NCBI RefSeq assembly: GCF_012910905.1
Contig: NZ_WTVN01000029.1
Location: 1-64,000 of the forward strand
Reading direction: 5' to 3'
Length of the DNA: 64,000 nt
DNA from: Aromatoleum toluvorans
Lineage (GTDB): Bacteria > Pseudomonadota > Gammaproteobacteria > Burkholderiales > Rhodocyclaceae
Made by a program: the position numbers and the translations under genes. The notes beneath the pieces were generated by a model. It made no database searches and had not been told where the DNA came from. It worked only from the letters and a program-made list of their open reading frames with translations. Within the stretch, counting starts at the first letter, position 1. Each line of letters begins with the position of its first letter. Shown here piece after piece: positions 27,172-36,328 of this stretch.

Positions 27172-28295
27172 ATCGCGCCTCCTCCCATCCAGCGCGCGCA
27201 TTGATCCATCACGAGTTCGGGCAAGGACATGCCCGCGCCATGCCGCTCGCGCAGCCAGGCGGTGTCGTTGCGGCGCTCGCGCACCTGCTTCAGCAACTCG
27301 CCGAGTACCTCGTCGCAGCCGAGCTCGATGGCGTGCTGTTCGATGCGTGCGAAGCTGGCTTCGATTTCATCCGCGACGGAGCGCTGTTCGTGCGTTTCCG
27401 GGTGCACGTAGGCGCCGGCGAAGCCGAAGCGGCAGGCCTGGAAGCGATTGAAGGTGTAGACGAGGTAGTCGTCTTCCGAGAGCCGGATGGGGCGCTCGAT
27501 CATCAGGTAGCGGGCGATGGCCTGGATGTAGGCGGCGATTGCGGCGGCGCGGCTGACGGTGAGCGGCGTGTCCATCACGCGCACCTCGATGGTGCCGTAC
27601 TCCGGCTTGGGACGGATGTCCCAGTAGAAGTCCTTCATGCTCTGGACGACGCCGGTGTCGCTCATCTTGGCGAAATAGGCCTCGAACTCGCTCCAGCTCT
27701 CGACGAAGGGGGCGCGGCCCGACAGCGGGAAGGCGAACACCGAGTTGAGGCGCGCCGACTCGAAACCGGTGTCCTTGCCCTGCACGTAGGGCGAGGAGGC
27801 CGACAGCGCGATCAGGTGCGGGATGTAGCGCGACATGCCGTGCAGCAGGTAGAGCGCGGCGTCGGGGCCGGGACAGCCGATATGCACGTGCTGGCCGAAC
27901 ACCGTGAACTGCTTGGCGAGATAGCCGTACAGGTCGGAGAGATAGTGAAAACGCGGCTTGTCGAAGATGCGGCGTTCGCTCCAGTCCTGGAAGGCATGGG
28001 TGCCGCCGCCGCAGATGCCGATGTTGAGCTTGCGTGCGGCGGCCGTGAGGGCGGCGCGCAGGGCTTCGAGCTCTTCGGCGACCTGGGCGTAGTCGTTGCA
28101 GATGCCGGTCGACACTTCGATCATCGAGCAGGTCATCTCGGGTTTGACGTCGCCCGGCACATCCTTGCGGGCCATCACGCGCAGCAGGTCCTCGGCCGAG
28201 GCGGCGAGGTCGTAGTCGTGCGTGCTGACGAGCTGCATCTCGAGTTCGACGCCCAGCGACAGGGCGCGCGAGGAGGCAAAGGTTTCCAGGCTCAT
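27168..28295 (-). CDS. ybdK: YbdK-type carboxylate-amine (glutamate-cysteine) ligase
   Basis: A 375-aa member of glutamate-cysteine ligase family 2. Signature segments are [18 protein letters not shown] near the N-terminus, [39 protein letters not shown] (residues ~125-140) and [16 protein letters not shown]. coli YbdK has weak gamma-glutamylcysteine ligase activity; the true product in most bacteria is uncertain. The start at 28295 has GGAG upstream and overlaps the antiporter stop as ATGA; the longer upstream frame belongs to the antiporter region. Coupled both upstream and downstream. Confidence 0.9.
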   Translation of the reverse strand: MSLETFASSRALSLGVELEMQLVSTHDYDLAASAEDLLRVMARKDVPGDVKPEMTCSMIEVSTGICNDYAQVAEELEALRAALTAAARKLNIGICGGGTHAFQDWSERRIFDKPRFHYLSDLYGYLAKQFTVFGQHVHIGCPGPDAALYLLHGMSRYIPHLIALSASSPYVQGKDTGFESARLNSVFAFPLSGRAPFVESWSEFEAYFAKMSDTGVVQSMKDFYWDIRPKPEYGTIEVRVMDTPLTVSRAAAIAAYIQAIARYLMIERPIRLSEDDYLVYTFNRFQACRFGFAGAYVHPETHEQRSVADEIEASFARIEQHAIELGCDEVLGELLKQVRERRNDTAWLRERHGAGMSLPELVMDQCARWMGGGAM

Positions 28296-29494
28296 GATTG
28301 ATCTCCGCGGCGGTGTTCGCGGACGCGGACCAGCGCCCGTCGGGTTGCGATCGGGCCCAGCAGTCCCAGGACGACGACCATTGCGACGACGATCGGCAGC
28401 AGGCGGTCGCCGAACTCCGGATACAGGAGACGCACGTCTTCCGCCTGCAGGAGCGCGAGGATCGACAGGGGCATCAGGCCGACACCGAGCGCGAGGCTCT
28501 TGCGCAGGTCGAGCCCGCTTACCGGACCGAAGGCCATCGCGCCGCCGAGTTTGGCGAGCGCGCGCACCAGAACGGCAAGGAGACCGACGCCGGCGCCGGC
28601 GAAGAGTTCCCCCGCGCTGACCGCCGCACCCGACAGCATGAAGGTGACGATCACCAGCACGCCGCCGACGGTACCGATCTGCTGTGGCCACAGGTGCGGG
28701 CGCGGGTCGTACCACTTGATGAACGCGCCGGCGATGAGCGGCGCGAGCAAGGTCGGCAGGCGCAAGGCCGAGAGCAGGGCGATGGCGGCCAGCAGCAGCG
28801 CGATCAGGGCGGCCAGCCCTTGTTCCGAGTTCGGGTCGACCAGCCTGCGCAGCCCGAGGTAGGCCGCGGCGATGAGCGCGCCGGCGAGCAGCGGGCCGAG
28901 CAGCAGGTACAGGGGGTGGAGCAGCGCGAGCTGCCAGCCCGCATGCACGCTGTGCAGGACGCCGACGAGGAGCTTGAGCAGGATCAGCGACACCGCGACA
29001 TTGAGGGCGCACAGCGCGAGCAGGCGATCGGTGGTCGGGCCGGCGGCGCGCAGCTCGTCGGTCACGTGCGTGAGGATTACCGGCGATGTGCCGACGGCAA
29101 TGGCGGCGACGGCCAGGGCGACGTCGGTGCCGGTGCCGACGAGCGACAGCGCGCCGTAGGTCAGCACGAAGGTCAGGGCCATCTCGCCGGCGCTCGCCGC
29201 GACCACCCAGCGGTTCGTCACCAGCCAGCGCAGGTCCAGCCGGATGCCGAGCTCGAACAGGATCAGCGCAATGGTGAAGTCGACGACGAGGCGGTAGCTC
29301 GCGAGGTCGTTGGTGTCGAACCAGCCCAGTGCGAGCGGGCCGAGCACGATGCCGGCGAGGGCATAGCCGCTCACGCGCGGCAGGCCGATGCGCCGGCCTG
29401 CTTCGCCGGCGAGGGCGGTCAGCACGAGGGCCACGGCAACGGGTAAAAGGGCGCCAAGCGGCAGCGGCCAGGCAGGCCAGATCAGCTGATCCAT
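28292..29494 (-). CDS. CPA2-type cation/proton antiporter
   Basis: A 400-aa protein with about 12-13 hydrophobic helices and the monovalent cation:proton antiporter-2 pattern ([20 protein letters not shown] at ~35-54; [12 protein letters not shown] near residue 100; [19 protein letters not shown]). It ends right after the last helix, so it lacks the C-terminal RCK/TrkA-N domain that gates KefB/KefC. First gene of a three-gene coupled operon with a gamma-glutamylcysteine ligase-like enzyme and a gamma-glutamyl hydrolase. Since KefB/C are gated by glutathione adducts, a thiol or gamma-glutamyl link is attractive but unproven. Confidence 0.85.
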   Translation of the reverse strand: MDQLIWPAWPLPLGALLPVAVALVLTALAGEAGRRIGLPRVSGYALAGIVLGPLALGWFDTNDLASYRLVVDFTIALILFELGIRLDLRWLVTNRWVVAASAGEMALTFVLTYGALSLVGTGTDVALAVAAIAVGTSPVILTHVTDELRAAGPTTDRLLALCALNVAVSLILLKLLVGVLHSVHAGWQLALLHPLYLLLGPLLAGALIAAAYLGLRRLVDPNSEQGLAALIALLLAAIALLSALRLPTLLAPLIAGAFIKWYDPRPHLWPQQIGTVGGVLVIVTFMLSGAAVSAGELFAGAGVGLLAVLVRALAKLGGAMAFGPVSGLDLRKSLALGVGLMPLSILALLQAEDVRLLYPEFGDRLLPIVVAMVVVLGLLGPIATRRALVRVREHRRGDQS

Positions 29495-29700
29495 CAGGGG
29501 AGTCCTCCGATACCGGTGTGGTGTTCTGTCCCCTCCGACAGCGCGGGGGGAGCGATTTATCCGGGTGGATGGAGACGAACGGAGAGGCTTGATAATATTT
29601 CAGAAATATTCATTGGTGCAAATGTAACTGCACGTGTCCGGATACGTCATGGTAAGTGCGCGCCGCGCCCGCAACGTGTGAACGATTTCTTCACGGGCGC

Positions 29701-29958
29701 TCAGCGCAGGTTGGACGAGTTGAACAGCACGACCTGGTCGGCGACGAAATTCACCTGCACGTAGCGCGCCTCGTTGCCCCAGGTGCAGCTCTTCAGTGCG
29801 AGCACGTCGCTGCATTTGTCCGGGGTACCGAGCAGCTGCTTCACTTCGTTATAGGTCATGCCCATCCTGAGCTGGTCGTAATTCTCGACCGTGAGCTTGG
29901 TGCAGGCGCCCAGCATGCAGGCGAAGGCGGCGAGGCTGAGAAGGGTTGCGGGTTTCAT
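29701..29958 (-). CDS. small outer-membrane-type lipoprotein (BamE/SmpA-like fold)
   Basis: An 85-aa lipoprotein. The signal peptide ends in a lipobox (MLGAC) with the lipidated cysteine at residue 19. The mature region (YDQLRMGMTYNEVKQLLGTP) is the repeated pattern of BamE/SmpA/OmlA-like domains, in which a helix-turn leads into a beta sheet (SCTWGNEARYVQVNFV). It is shorter than BamE and more like the stand-alone small proteins of this fold. The role is not known. The start lacks a strong ribosome site. Confidence 0.75.
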   Translation of the reverse strand: MKPATLLSLAAFACMLGACTKLTVENYDQLRMGMTYNEVKQLLGTPDKCSDVLALKSCTWGNEARYVQVNFVADQVVLFNSSNLR

Positions 29959-30052
29959 CGTTATCGTTGGTCCGGAAGGTGGAATGGCATGTAACTGAAG
30001 CTTAATCCATCGGTCACGAGTTTTTCGTTTCCGGCGGTTAGCGTTCGGGTTC

Positions 30053-31279
30053 ATGAAAGACGTGGATTTCGTGACCGAAGAACGCTGCCTGCGACCGAGC
30101 CTGCGCATCGCGCTGGTGACGGAGACCTGGGCACCCGAGATCAATGGTGTCGCGATGACACTGGGCCGGATGGTCGACGGCCTGATCGCGCGCGGGCACC
30201 ACGTGCAGCTCGTGCGCCCGCGCCAGGCCTCGTCCGAGCGGGCGGCCGACGGCCCGGGCTTCGAGGAAGTGCTGGCGCACGGGATGAAGATCCCCAGGTA
30301 CGAGGGATTGCGCTTCGGGCTGCCGGCGCGCACGCGGCTCCACCGCCTGTGGTCGCGCCACCGGCCGGACGTCGTGCATGTGGCGACCGAAGGCCCGCTG
30401 GGCTGGTCGGCGGTGTCGGCGGCGACGCGCCTGGGCATTCCGGTGACGTCGGACTTCCACACCAACTTCGACAGCTACAGCACGCACTACGGCGTCGGCT
30501 GGCTGGAACGCCCCGTCGCCGCGTGGCTCAAGCGCATGCACAACCGCACCGCGGTGACCTTCGTGCCGACGCGCGCGATGGCGCAGGCGTTGCGGGCGCG
30601 CGGCTACCGCTCGGTCGACGTGGTGGCGCGCGGCGTGGATACCGAGCTCTTCAGCCCGACGCGCCGCAGCGCGGCGCTGCGCAGGGAATGGGGCGTCGCC
30701 GCGGACGAGCTGGTCGTGGTGTGGGTCGGGCGCGTGGCGCCGGAGAAGAACCTGCCCCTGGTGCTGGAGGCCTTCGCCGCGATCCGTCGGCAGGATCCGA
30801 ACGCACGGCTGGTCATCGTCGGCGACGGGCCGATGCGCAAATCGCTGCAGGAAGGCAACCCTGACGTCGTGTTCGCCGGCGCGCGCCGCGGCGAGGACCT
30901 GGCTACGCACTACGCGTCGGGCGATCTGTTCCTGTTCCCCAGCCTGTCGGAGACCTGGGGCAATGTCACGCTGGAGGCGATGGCCTGCGGCCTGTGCGTC
31001 GTCGCCTACGATCACGCGGCAGCGTCCGAAGTGATCTCCGGCGGCTGCGACGGCCTCCTCGTGAAGCCGGGCGCGGCGGCGGCCTTCGTCGCCGAATCGG
31101 TGCTCGCCGCGTCGGACGCCGGCTTGCGCGCGCGGCTCGCCGCGGCGGCGCGCCGGCGCAGCGAATCGCTGGATTGGGAGCGCATCCACGACCGCTTCGC
31201 GAGCGCGCTGCAGCGCGTCGTGGATGAAGCGCAGGCGGCGCTTCCCGACATGTTCTCCATCAAGGCAACGGTGCGCTGA
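30053..31279 (+). CDS. GT4-family glycosyltransferase, Agt-like
   Basis: A 408-aa GT-B fold glycosyltransferase. The acceptor side starts with RIALVTETWAPEINGVAMTL; the donor side holds VVWVGRVAPEKNLPLVLEAF and ARLVIVGDGP, and the E-x7-E motif lies in SETWGNVTLEAMACG (about residue 300). It is closest in pattern to PimB/Agt-like enzymes that glycosylate diacylglycerol. The next gene begins within its stop (TGATG) and encodes a metallophosphoesterase resembling PlcP. In several proteobacteria PlcP frees diacylglycerol from phospholipids and Agt turns it into glycolipid during phosphate starvation. That role is inferred; no clear Pho box was seen upstream. Confidence 0.85.
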   Translation: MKDVDFVTEERCLRPSLRIALVTETWAPEINGVAMTLGRMVDGLIARGHHVQLVRPRQASSERAADGPGFEEVLAHGMKIPRYEGLRFGLPARTRLHRLWSRHRPDVVHVATEGPLGWSAVSAATRLGIPVTSDFHTNFDSYSTHYGVGWLERPVAAWLKRMHNRTAVTFVPTRAMAQALRARGYRSVDVVARGVDTELFSPTRRSAALRREWGVAADELVVVWVGRVAPEKNLPLVLEAFAAIRRQDPNARLVIVGDGPMRKSLQEGNPDVVFAGARRGEDLATHYASGDLFLFPSLSETWGNVTLEAMACGLCVVAYDHAAASEVISGGCDGLLVKPGAAAAFVAESVLAASDAGLRARLAAAARRRSESLDWERIHDRFASALQRVVDEAQAALPDMFSIKATVR

Positions 31280-32127
31280 TGCCCCAGGTACGTTCCGTAT
31301 TCATCTCCGACATTCATCTCGGCACCCGTGCGTGCCAGGCCGACCGGCTGCTCGATTTCCTGCGCGAACATCCGTCGGACTACCTCTACATGGTGGGCGA
31401 CATCATCGACTTCTGGGCGATGAACCGCGGCATCCACTGGAGCGTGGCGCAGAACACCGTGGTGCAGAAGGTGCTGCGGCGCGCGCGCGGGGGATGCAAG
31501 GTGTTCTTCATCCCCGGCAACCACGACGAGGCGCTGCGCGAGTACTCGGGGATCGGGTTCGGCGACATCCGCGTCGAGGCGGAATGGGTGCATGAGACGG
31601 CCGACGGACGCCGCTACTGGCTCGTGCATGGCGACGAATACGACCAGGTCACGCGCCACCACCGCTGGGTCGCGGTGCTGGGCGACGTCGCCTACAACAC
31701 CCTGGTGCGCATCAACCTGTGGCTGTCGCGCGTGCGCCGGGTGCTGCGCCGGCCGGGCTACTGGTCGCTGGCGGGCTATGCGAAGCAGAAGGTGAAGCGT
31801 GCGGTGAATTTCATCTTCGACTTCGAGGCGTCGATCGCCCACGCGGCGCATCGCAAGGGCGTGGACGGCGTGATCTGCGGCCACATCCACTGGGCCGCCG
31901 ACACGCAGATCGAGGGTGTGCGCTATCTGAACTGCGGCGACTGGGTGGATAGCTGCACCGCGATCGTCGAGCATCTCGACGGGCGCATGGAAGTGGTGCG
32001 CTGGGGCGTGCCGCGTGCATACGGCGCGGCGCAGCCGGTGTTCGACCGCGCCGACCTGCCGGGGCTGGCGACGGCCCGCATGGCCGATCCGGCGGCATCT
32101 TCCGGGATCAGCCGGCGCATGCCCTGA
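31279..32127 (+). CDS. calcineurin-like phosphoesterase, PlcP or LpxH-like
   Basis: A 282-aa metallophosphoesterase. The metal-binding motifs are visible in order: FISDIHLGTR (D-x-H), MVGDIIDFW (GD), PGNHDEALREY (GNHD), VHGDEYDQ and CGHIHWA (GHxH). Databases usually label this group UDP-2,3-diacylglucosamine diphosphatase, but the segment between the GNHD and GHxH motifs (LGDVAYNTLVRINLWLSRVR) is the form seen in PlcP-type phospholipases. Overlap with the glycosyltransferase gene supports a two-step lipid pathway. The last ~35 residues are low-complexity and unconserved. Confidence 0.82.
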   Translation: MPQVRSVFISDIHLGTRACQADRLLDFLREHPSDYLYMVGDIIDFWAMNRGIHWSVAQNTVVQKVLRRARGGCKVFFIPGNHDEALREYSGIGFGDIRVEAEWVHETADGRRYWLVHGDEYDQVTRHHRWVAVLGDVAYNTLVRINLWLSRVRRVLRRPGYWSLAGYAKQKVKRAVNFIFDFEASIAHAAHRKGVDGVICGHIHWAADTQIEGVRYLNCGDWVDSCTAIVEHLDGRMEVVRWGVPRAYGAAQPVFDRADLPGLATARMADPAASSGISRRMP

Positions 32128-32186
32128 CCGGGCGCTTCAGCGGCATTGCCGGCGGCCCGCCCGGGAACGCTGCCGGCCGGCAGCGT

Positions 32187-32372
32187 TCAGTCGTTGTCCT
32201 TCAGCCACTCCGGCAGCGTGCGGTTGCCGGCGTTCTCCTGCACGTACTGGCGGATCAGCCGCCGAACGACCTGTGAGGGCGTCAGATCCTTGCTGGCGCA
32301 GATCTCCTCGAAGAGTCGCTTCTTTTCCGGGTCGATCAGCAAGGTCAGGCGGGCAGTTCGATTCTCTTTCAT
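32187..32372 (-). CDS. ribbon-helix-helix DNA-binding protein
   Basis: A 61-aa protein with a CopG/Arc-like pattern: beta strand TARLTLLIDPEKK, helix LFEEICASKDL, the turn TPSQVV and helix VRRLIRQYVQEN. These act as dimers and often repress their own gene. It is divergent from the hydrogenase-related operon, and its start lies 22 bases from an 11-bp tandem repeat that is a likely operator. No toxin partner is adjacent, so I do not call it an antitoxin. Confidence 0.75.
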   Translation of the reverse strand: MKENRTARLTLLIDPEKKRLFEEICASKDLTPSQVVRRLIRQYVQENAGNRTLPEWLKDND

Positions 32373-32393
32373 CTCGCGTCACCGGTCACGGTG

Positions 32394-32412
32394 ATTAACA
32401 TCAAATTAACAT
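32394..32412. promoter_or_regulatory. tandem ATTAACAT repeat, probable RHH operator
   Basis: ATTAACAT occurs at 32394-32401 and 32405-32412, spaced exactly 11 bp, in the divergent region between the ribbon-helix-helix gene and hyfB. RHH dimers commonly bind direct repeats one helical turn apart. A possible plus-strand promoter (TTGAAG, 16 bp, TGTAGT) begins at the right edge of the repeat. Confidence 0.45.
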
Positions 32413-32630
32413 TGAAGGCGGCATCGGTATTAATGTAGTGTGCAAAAAATGCAAACGCAATGGCGCACTCAGGGAGTCCGGCCGGTGGGCGAAAGGGAAG
32501 CGGTTCTCGGTTGCTGCATGACACCGTCCGAAGGTGCGCGGCCTCCCGCGGGCGCATGCTCCGTCGGACGGGCGCCCGGTTCGCCGCGCCGCTGTGGGCG
32601 GCCGTCGGCGCTGACATCGGGGGAGGGGGC

Positions 32631-34634
32631 GTGCTGGTTCTCGACTGGATCCTGATCGTCGTCGCGGGCTGGTTCGCGCTGGGGTTCGCCGGGATCGCGG
32701 CGTTGCGCAACACCGCGTTCGTCGCCCGCGTGCTGTTTCCGGCCGGCGCCTTGCTCGCGGCCGCGCTCGCGGGGTTCGCCGCCGCCGCGTTGCCCGGCTC
32801 GCCGGAAACCGCGGTGCTCGCGCTGGGCCTGCCCGGACTGCCTTTCCACCTGCGTCTGGACGGGCTGTCGGCCTTCTTCCTGCTCGTGATCGGCGTGGCC
32901 GCCTTCGGCATCTCGGTCTTCGCCGCAGGCTACTTCCGCCACGGCGAGGGCACGCCGCCGGGGCTGATGTGCCTCGAATACCACATCTTCCTCGCCAGCA
33001 TGGCGCTCGTCGTGCTCGCCGACGACGCCTACGCCTTCATGGTGATGTGGGAAACGATGGCCTTGTCGTCGTTCTTTCTCGTCACCGCGAACCACCGCGT
33101 GCCGGCGATCCGCGAGGCGGGCTTCCTTTACCTGCTGATCGCGCACATCGGCGCGATCGCGATCCTGCTGTGCTTCGGCGTGCTGCAGGCGAACACGGGC
33201 GACTACACCTTCGCCAACATGCGCGCGCAGTCGCTGTCGCCGCTGTGGGGATCGGCCGCCTTCCTCCTCGCGACGCTCGGTTTCGGCGCGAAGGCGGGCA
33301 TCCTGCCGCTGCACGTGTGGCTGCCGGAGGCCCACCCGGCGGCGCCGTCGCCGGTGTCCGCGCTGATGAGTGCCGTGATGCTGAAAACGGCGATCTACGG
33401 CCTGCTGCGCGTGAGCTTCGACCTGCTCGGCGCGCAGCAGTGGTGGTGGGGTGTGCTGCTCATGGCCGTCGGCCTCGCGACGGCGCTGTACGGGGTCGTG
33501 TTCAGCGCGGTGCAGACCGACATGAAGCGCCTGCTCGCCTATTCGTCGATCGAGAACATCGGCCTGCTCTTCGTCGGTATCGGCCTCGGCGTGCTGTTCA
33601 ACGCCTACGGCATGAAGGCGCTTTCGGCGCTGGCGCTCACTGCGGCGCTGTACCACGTCGTCGCCCATGCCCTCTTCAAGAGCCTGCTGTTCCTTGCGAC
33701 CGGCTCGGTGCTGCACTCGACCGGCGAGCGCAGCCTGGGCAAGCTCGGCGGCCTGATGCGGCGCATGCCCTGGGTGGCCTGGCTGTCGCTCGTCGGCGTG
33801 CTGGCGAGTTCGGGGCTGCCGCCGTTCTCCGGCTTCGTCTCGGAATGGCTGCTGCTGCAGAGCTTCCTGTTCACGACGGGCCTGCCGGATTCCTTCCTCA
33901 ACATGTTCGTGCCGGTGCTTGCGGCGGGCATCGCGCTGGTGGCAGCGCTCGCCGGCTACACGATGGTGAAGTTCTACGGCGTGATCTTCCTCGGCCAGCC
34001 GCGCGAGCCCAAGCTTGCCCACGCGCATCCGTCCTCGCCGCTCGAGCGCGCGGGTCTCGTCTGGCTCGGGGCGGGCTGCGTGCTGCTGGGGCTCTTCCCG
34101 GCGCAACTGATCGACCTGATCGACCGGGTCACGCAGCTCCTGGTGGGCGGCGGCATTGCCGACACGGTGCGCGCGAACGGCTGGCTGCTGCTGGCGCCGA
34201 GTTCGCCCGATCGCGCGAGCTACAGCCCGCTGGTATTCCTGCTGGTGGTCAGCGTCGCGGTGCTGCTCGCGGTGGTGCTGGTGCGCAAGCTCTATCACGG
34301 GCGCCTGCGCCGTGCGCCGGCGTGGGATTGCGGCTATCCGGCGCAGACGCCGCGCATGCAGGATACGGCGGAGGGCTTCGGTCAACCGATCCGCCAGATC
34401 TTCGAACCCTTCTTCCGCATGCGGCGCGAGCTGCCGTCGCCCTTCGACGCGAAGCCGCGTTACAGCGTCACGATCGAGGACCATTTCTGGCACTGGCTGT
34501 ATCTGCCGGTCGCCGGTCTCACCTCGCGCATCGCGCGCGGCATCGGGCGGCTGCAGCAGGGGCGCATCGCGATCTACCTGCTGTACAGCTTCGTGACCCT
34601 GATGGTCCTGCTGCTGGTGGTGGTGAAAGCATGA
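32631..34634 (+). CDS. hyfB: hydrogenase-4-like membrane subunit HyfB (Ehr complex)
   Basis: A 667-aa antiporter-like subunit. The core has the helix-5 glutamate (MVMWETMALSSFFLV), helix-7 lysine (FGAKAGILPLHVWLPEAHP), helix-8 lysine (AVMLKTAIYGLLRV) and the TDMKRLLAYSSIENIGL segment. The ~150-residue C-terminal extension (RAPAWDCGYPAQTPRMQDTA) is typical of HyfB/HycC. The GTG start at 32631 follows a GGGGGAGGGGG stretch and gives the family length; an ATG at 32460 would add 57 arginine-rich unconserved residues. First gene of the six-gene complex; ATGA overlap with hyfC. Confidence 0.88.
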   Translation: MLVLDWILIVVAGWFALGFAGIAALRNTAFVARVLFPAGALLAAALAGFAAAALPGSPETAVLALGLPGLPFHLRLDGLSAFFLLVIGVAAFGISVFAAGYFRHGEGTPPGLMCLEYHIFLASMALVVLADDAYAFMVMWETMALSSFFLVTANHRVPAIREAGFLYLLIAHIGAIAILLCFGVLQANTGDYTFANMRAQSLSPLWGSAAFLLATLGFGAKAGILPLHVWLPEAHPAAPSPVSALMSAVMLKTAIYGLLRVSFDLLGAQQWWWGVLLMAVGLATALYGVVFSAVQTDMKRLLAYSSIENIGLLFVGIGLGVLFNAYGMKALSALALTAALYHVVAHALFKSLLFLATGSVLHSTGERSLGKLGGLMRRMPWVAWLSLVGVLASSGLPPFSGFVSEWLLLQSFLFTTGLPDSFLNMFVPVLAAGIALVAALAGYTMVKFYGVIFLGQPREPKLAHAHPSSPLERAGLVWLGAGCVLLGLFPAQLIDLIDRVTQLLVGGGIADTVRANGWLLLAPSSPDRASYSPLVFLLVVSVAVLLAVVLVRKLYHGRLRRAPAWDCGYPAQTPRMQDTAEGFGQPIRQIFEPFFRMRRELPSPFDAKPRYSVTIEDHFWHWLYLPVAGLTSRIARGIGRLQQGRIAIYLLYSFVTLMVLLLVVVKA

Positions 34635-35578
34635 GCATCGCCGGCCTGTTCGCACAGTTGCTCGCCGTGGCGCTCGCGCTCGCGCTGGCCCCCTTGCTGA
34701 CGGGGTGGGTGAATCAGTGGCGTGCATGGCTGCAGGGCCGGCGCGCGCCGGGCCTGTTGCAGCCCTACCGAGTGCTGCACAAGCTGTTCAACAAGGAATC
34801 GGTCGTCGCCGAGCACGCGACGCCGCTATTTCGCGTCGCGCCCTACATCATGTTCGGCTGCATGGCGCTGGCGTGCGGCATCGCGCCGACGCTGTCGACC
34901 GACCTGCCGCTCGCGCCCGCGGCCGACGCGATCGCCCTGGTCGGCCTGTTCGCGCTGGCGCGGGTGTTCATCTCGCTTGCGGCGATGGATATCGGCACTT
35001 CCTTCGGCACGCTGGGCGCGCGGCGCGAGATGCTGATCGGCTTCCTCGCCGAGCCGGCGCTGCTGATGGTGCTGTTCTCGGCCTCGCTCATCACGCGCTC
35101 GACTTCGCTCGCGAACATCGTCGAGACGCTCGCGCACCAGCCCTTCGCGATCTACCCGAGCCTCGCGGTCGCGGGTGTCGCGTTCACGATGGTGTCGCTG
35201 GCGGAGAACGCGCGCGTGCCGGTCGACAACCCGGCGACCCACCTCGAGCTGACGATGATCCACGAGGCGCTGATCCTGGAATACTCGGGGCGCCATCTGG
35301 CACTGGTCGAGTGGGCGGCGTCGCTGAAGCTGTTCGCGTATTCCTGCATCGGGCTGGCGCTGTTCGTGCCGTGGGGTGTCGCGGAGGCCGGCACGCCGCT
35401 GGCGATCGTGTTCGCGATTCCGATGCTGGTGGTGAAGCTCGCGGTCGGCGGCGTGCTGCTGGCGCTGATCGAGACGATCAACGCGAAGATGCGGCTCTTC
35501 CGCGTGCCGGAGTTCCTCGCGACGGCCTTCCTGCTCGCGGTGATCGCGCTGCTGGTGCATGTGCTGCTCGGAGCCTGA
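34631..35578 (+). CDS. hyfC: hydrogenase-4-like membrane subunit HyfC (NuoH-like)
   Basis: A 315-aa membrane subunit of the NuoH/HycD family with about eight helices. LQPYRVLHKLFNKESVV near residue 42 corresponds to the NuoH loop that contacts the peripheral arm, and RVPVDNPATHLELTMIHEAL near residue 196 holds the conserved acidic residues of the first proton path. ATGA overlap with hyfB. It is followed by a 90-base repeat element and then hyfE. Confidence 0.9.
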   Translation: MSIAGLFAQLLAVALALALAPLLTGWVNQWRAWLQGRRAPGLLQPYRVLHKLFNKESVVAEHATPLFRVAPYIMFGCMALACGIAPTLSTDLPLAPAADAIALVGLFALARVFISLAAMDIGTSFGTLGARREMLIGFLAEPALLMVLFSASLITRSTSLANIVETLAHQPFAIYPSLAVAGVAFTMVSLAENARVPVDNPATHLELTMIHEALILEYSGRHLALVEWAASLKLFAYSCIGLALFVPWGVAEAGTPLAIVFAIPMLVVKLAVGGVLLALIETINAKMRLFRVPEFLATAFLLAVIALLVHVLLGA

Positions 35579-35668
35579 GATGACAGCCCCCACGCTCGCG
35601 GCTATAGCCACTTCGCTGCCCCCCCGGGGGGCGAACGCCCTCCTAGGGGCGGCCCGTCGGAGGCGTTG
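35579..35668 (+). repeat. GC-rich intergenic repeat element, copy 1
   Basis: A spacer inside the operon that shares CCCCCACGCTC and, further on, a GGGGCGGCCCG block with the spacer at 37783-37936. Elements with this layout are common between genes in betaproteobacteria. Its right end supplies the hyfE ribosome site (CGGAGG). Confidence 0.6.
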
Positions 35669-36328
35669 ATGAACACGCTCCTCTCCCAGTCGATCAATCT
35701 CTTCGCCGTCGTGCTGCTCGTGCTCGCGTTCGCGATGATCGCGCAGCGCCGCATCCTGACGCTGATCCACCTGTTCACGCTGCAGGGCGCGGCGCTGGCA
35801 GCGGCGACCTTGATCGTCGGCTATCTCACGGGCCAGCACCACTTGTACTTTTCCGCGGTGCTGACCTTCGTGCTGAAGGTGATCCTGATCCCGATCCTGC
35901 TGCACCGGGTGATCCGGCGCCTGAATGTGCGCTGGGACGTCGAGACGCTGTTCAACATTCCGACGACGATGCTGATCGGCATCGTGCTGGTGATCTTCGC
36001 CTTCAACCTCGCCGCACCGATCGCCGGCCTGTCCACCTCGATCGCGCGCGGCACGCTGGGGATCGCGCTCGCCTGCGTGCTGTTGTCCTTCCTGATGATG
36101 ATCGTGCGCGCGAAGGCGGTGCCGCAGGTGATCGGCTTCCTGTCGATGGAGAACGGCCTGTTCTTCGCGGCCACCGCGGCGACCAGCGGCATGCCGATGA
36201 TCGTCGAGCTGGGTATCGCGTTCGACGTGCTGGTCGGCATCCTGATCCTCGGCGTGTTCATGTTCCAGATCCGCGAGCAGTTCGACAGCCTGGACATCCG
36301 CCATCTCGAAAAGCTGAAGGAAGACTGA
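35669..36328 (+). CDS. hyfE: hydrogenase-4-like membrane subunit HyfE
   Basis: A 219-aa membrane protein with about seven helices. HyfE is the hydrogenase-4 subunit whose C-terminal part resembles NuoK; the segment IGFLSMENGLFFAATAATSG and MPMIVELGIAFDVLVGILIL carry the NuoK-like glutamates. It follows the repeat element with a good ribosome site and ends in a TGATG overlap with hyfF. The ATG at 35669 is preceded by an in-frame TTG that I do not use. Confidence 0.88.
   Translation: MNTLLSQSINLFAVVLLVLAFAMIAQRRILTLIHLFTLQGAALAAATLIVGYLTGQHHLYFSAVLTFVLKVILIPILLHRVIRRLNVRWDVETLFNIPTTMLIGIVLVIFAFNLAAPIAGLSTSIARGTLGIALACVLLSFLMMIVRAKAVPQVIGFLSMENGLFFAATAATSGMPMIVELGIAFDVLVGILILGVFMFQIREQFDSLDIRHLEKLKED

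Noticed and set aside
27171-27201. ATG at 27201 as start of the amidotransferase
   Set aside because: The GTG at 27171 has GGAGG at good spacing and overlaps the previous stop, while the ATG lies inside the preceding gene without a ribosome site.
32187-32372. Antitoxin of a toxin-antitoxin pair
   Set aside because: No small toxin gene lies beside the RHH gene on either side.
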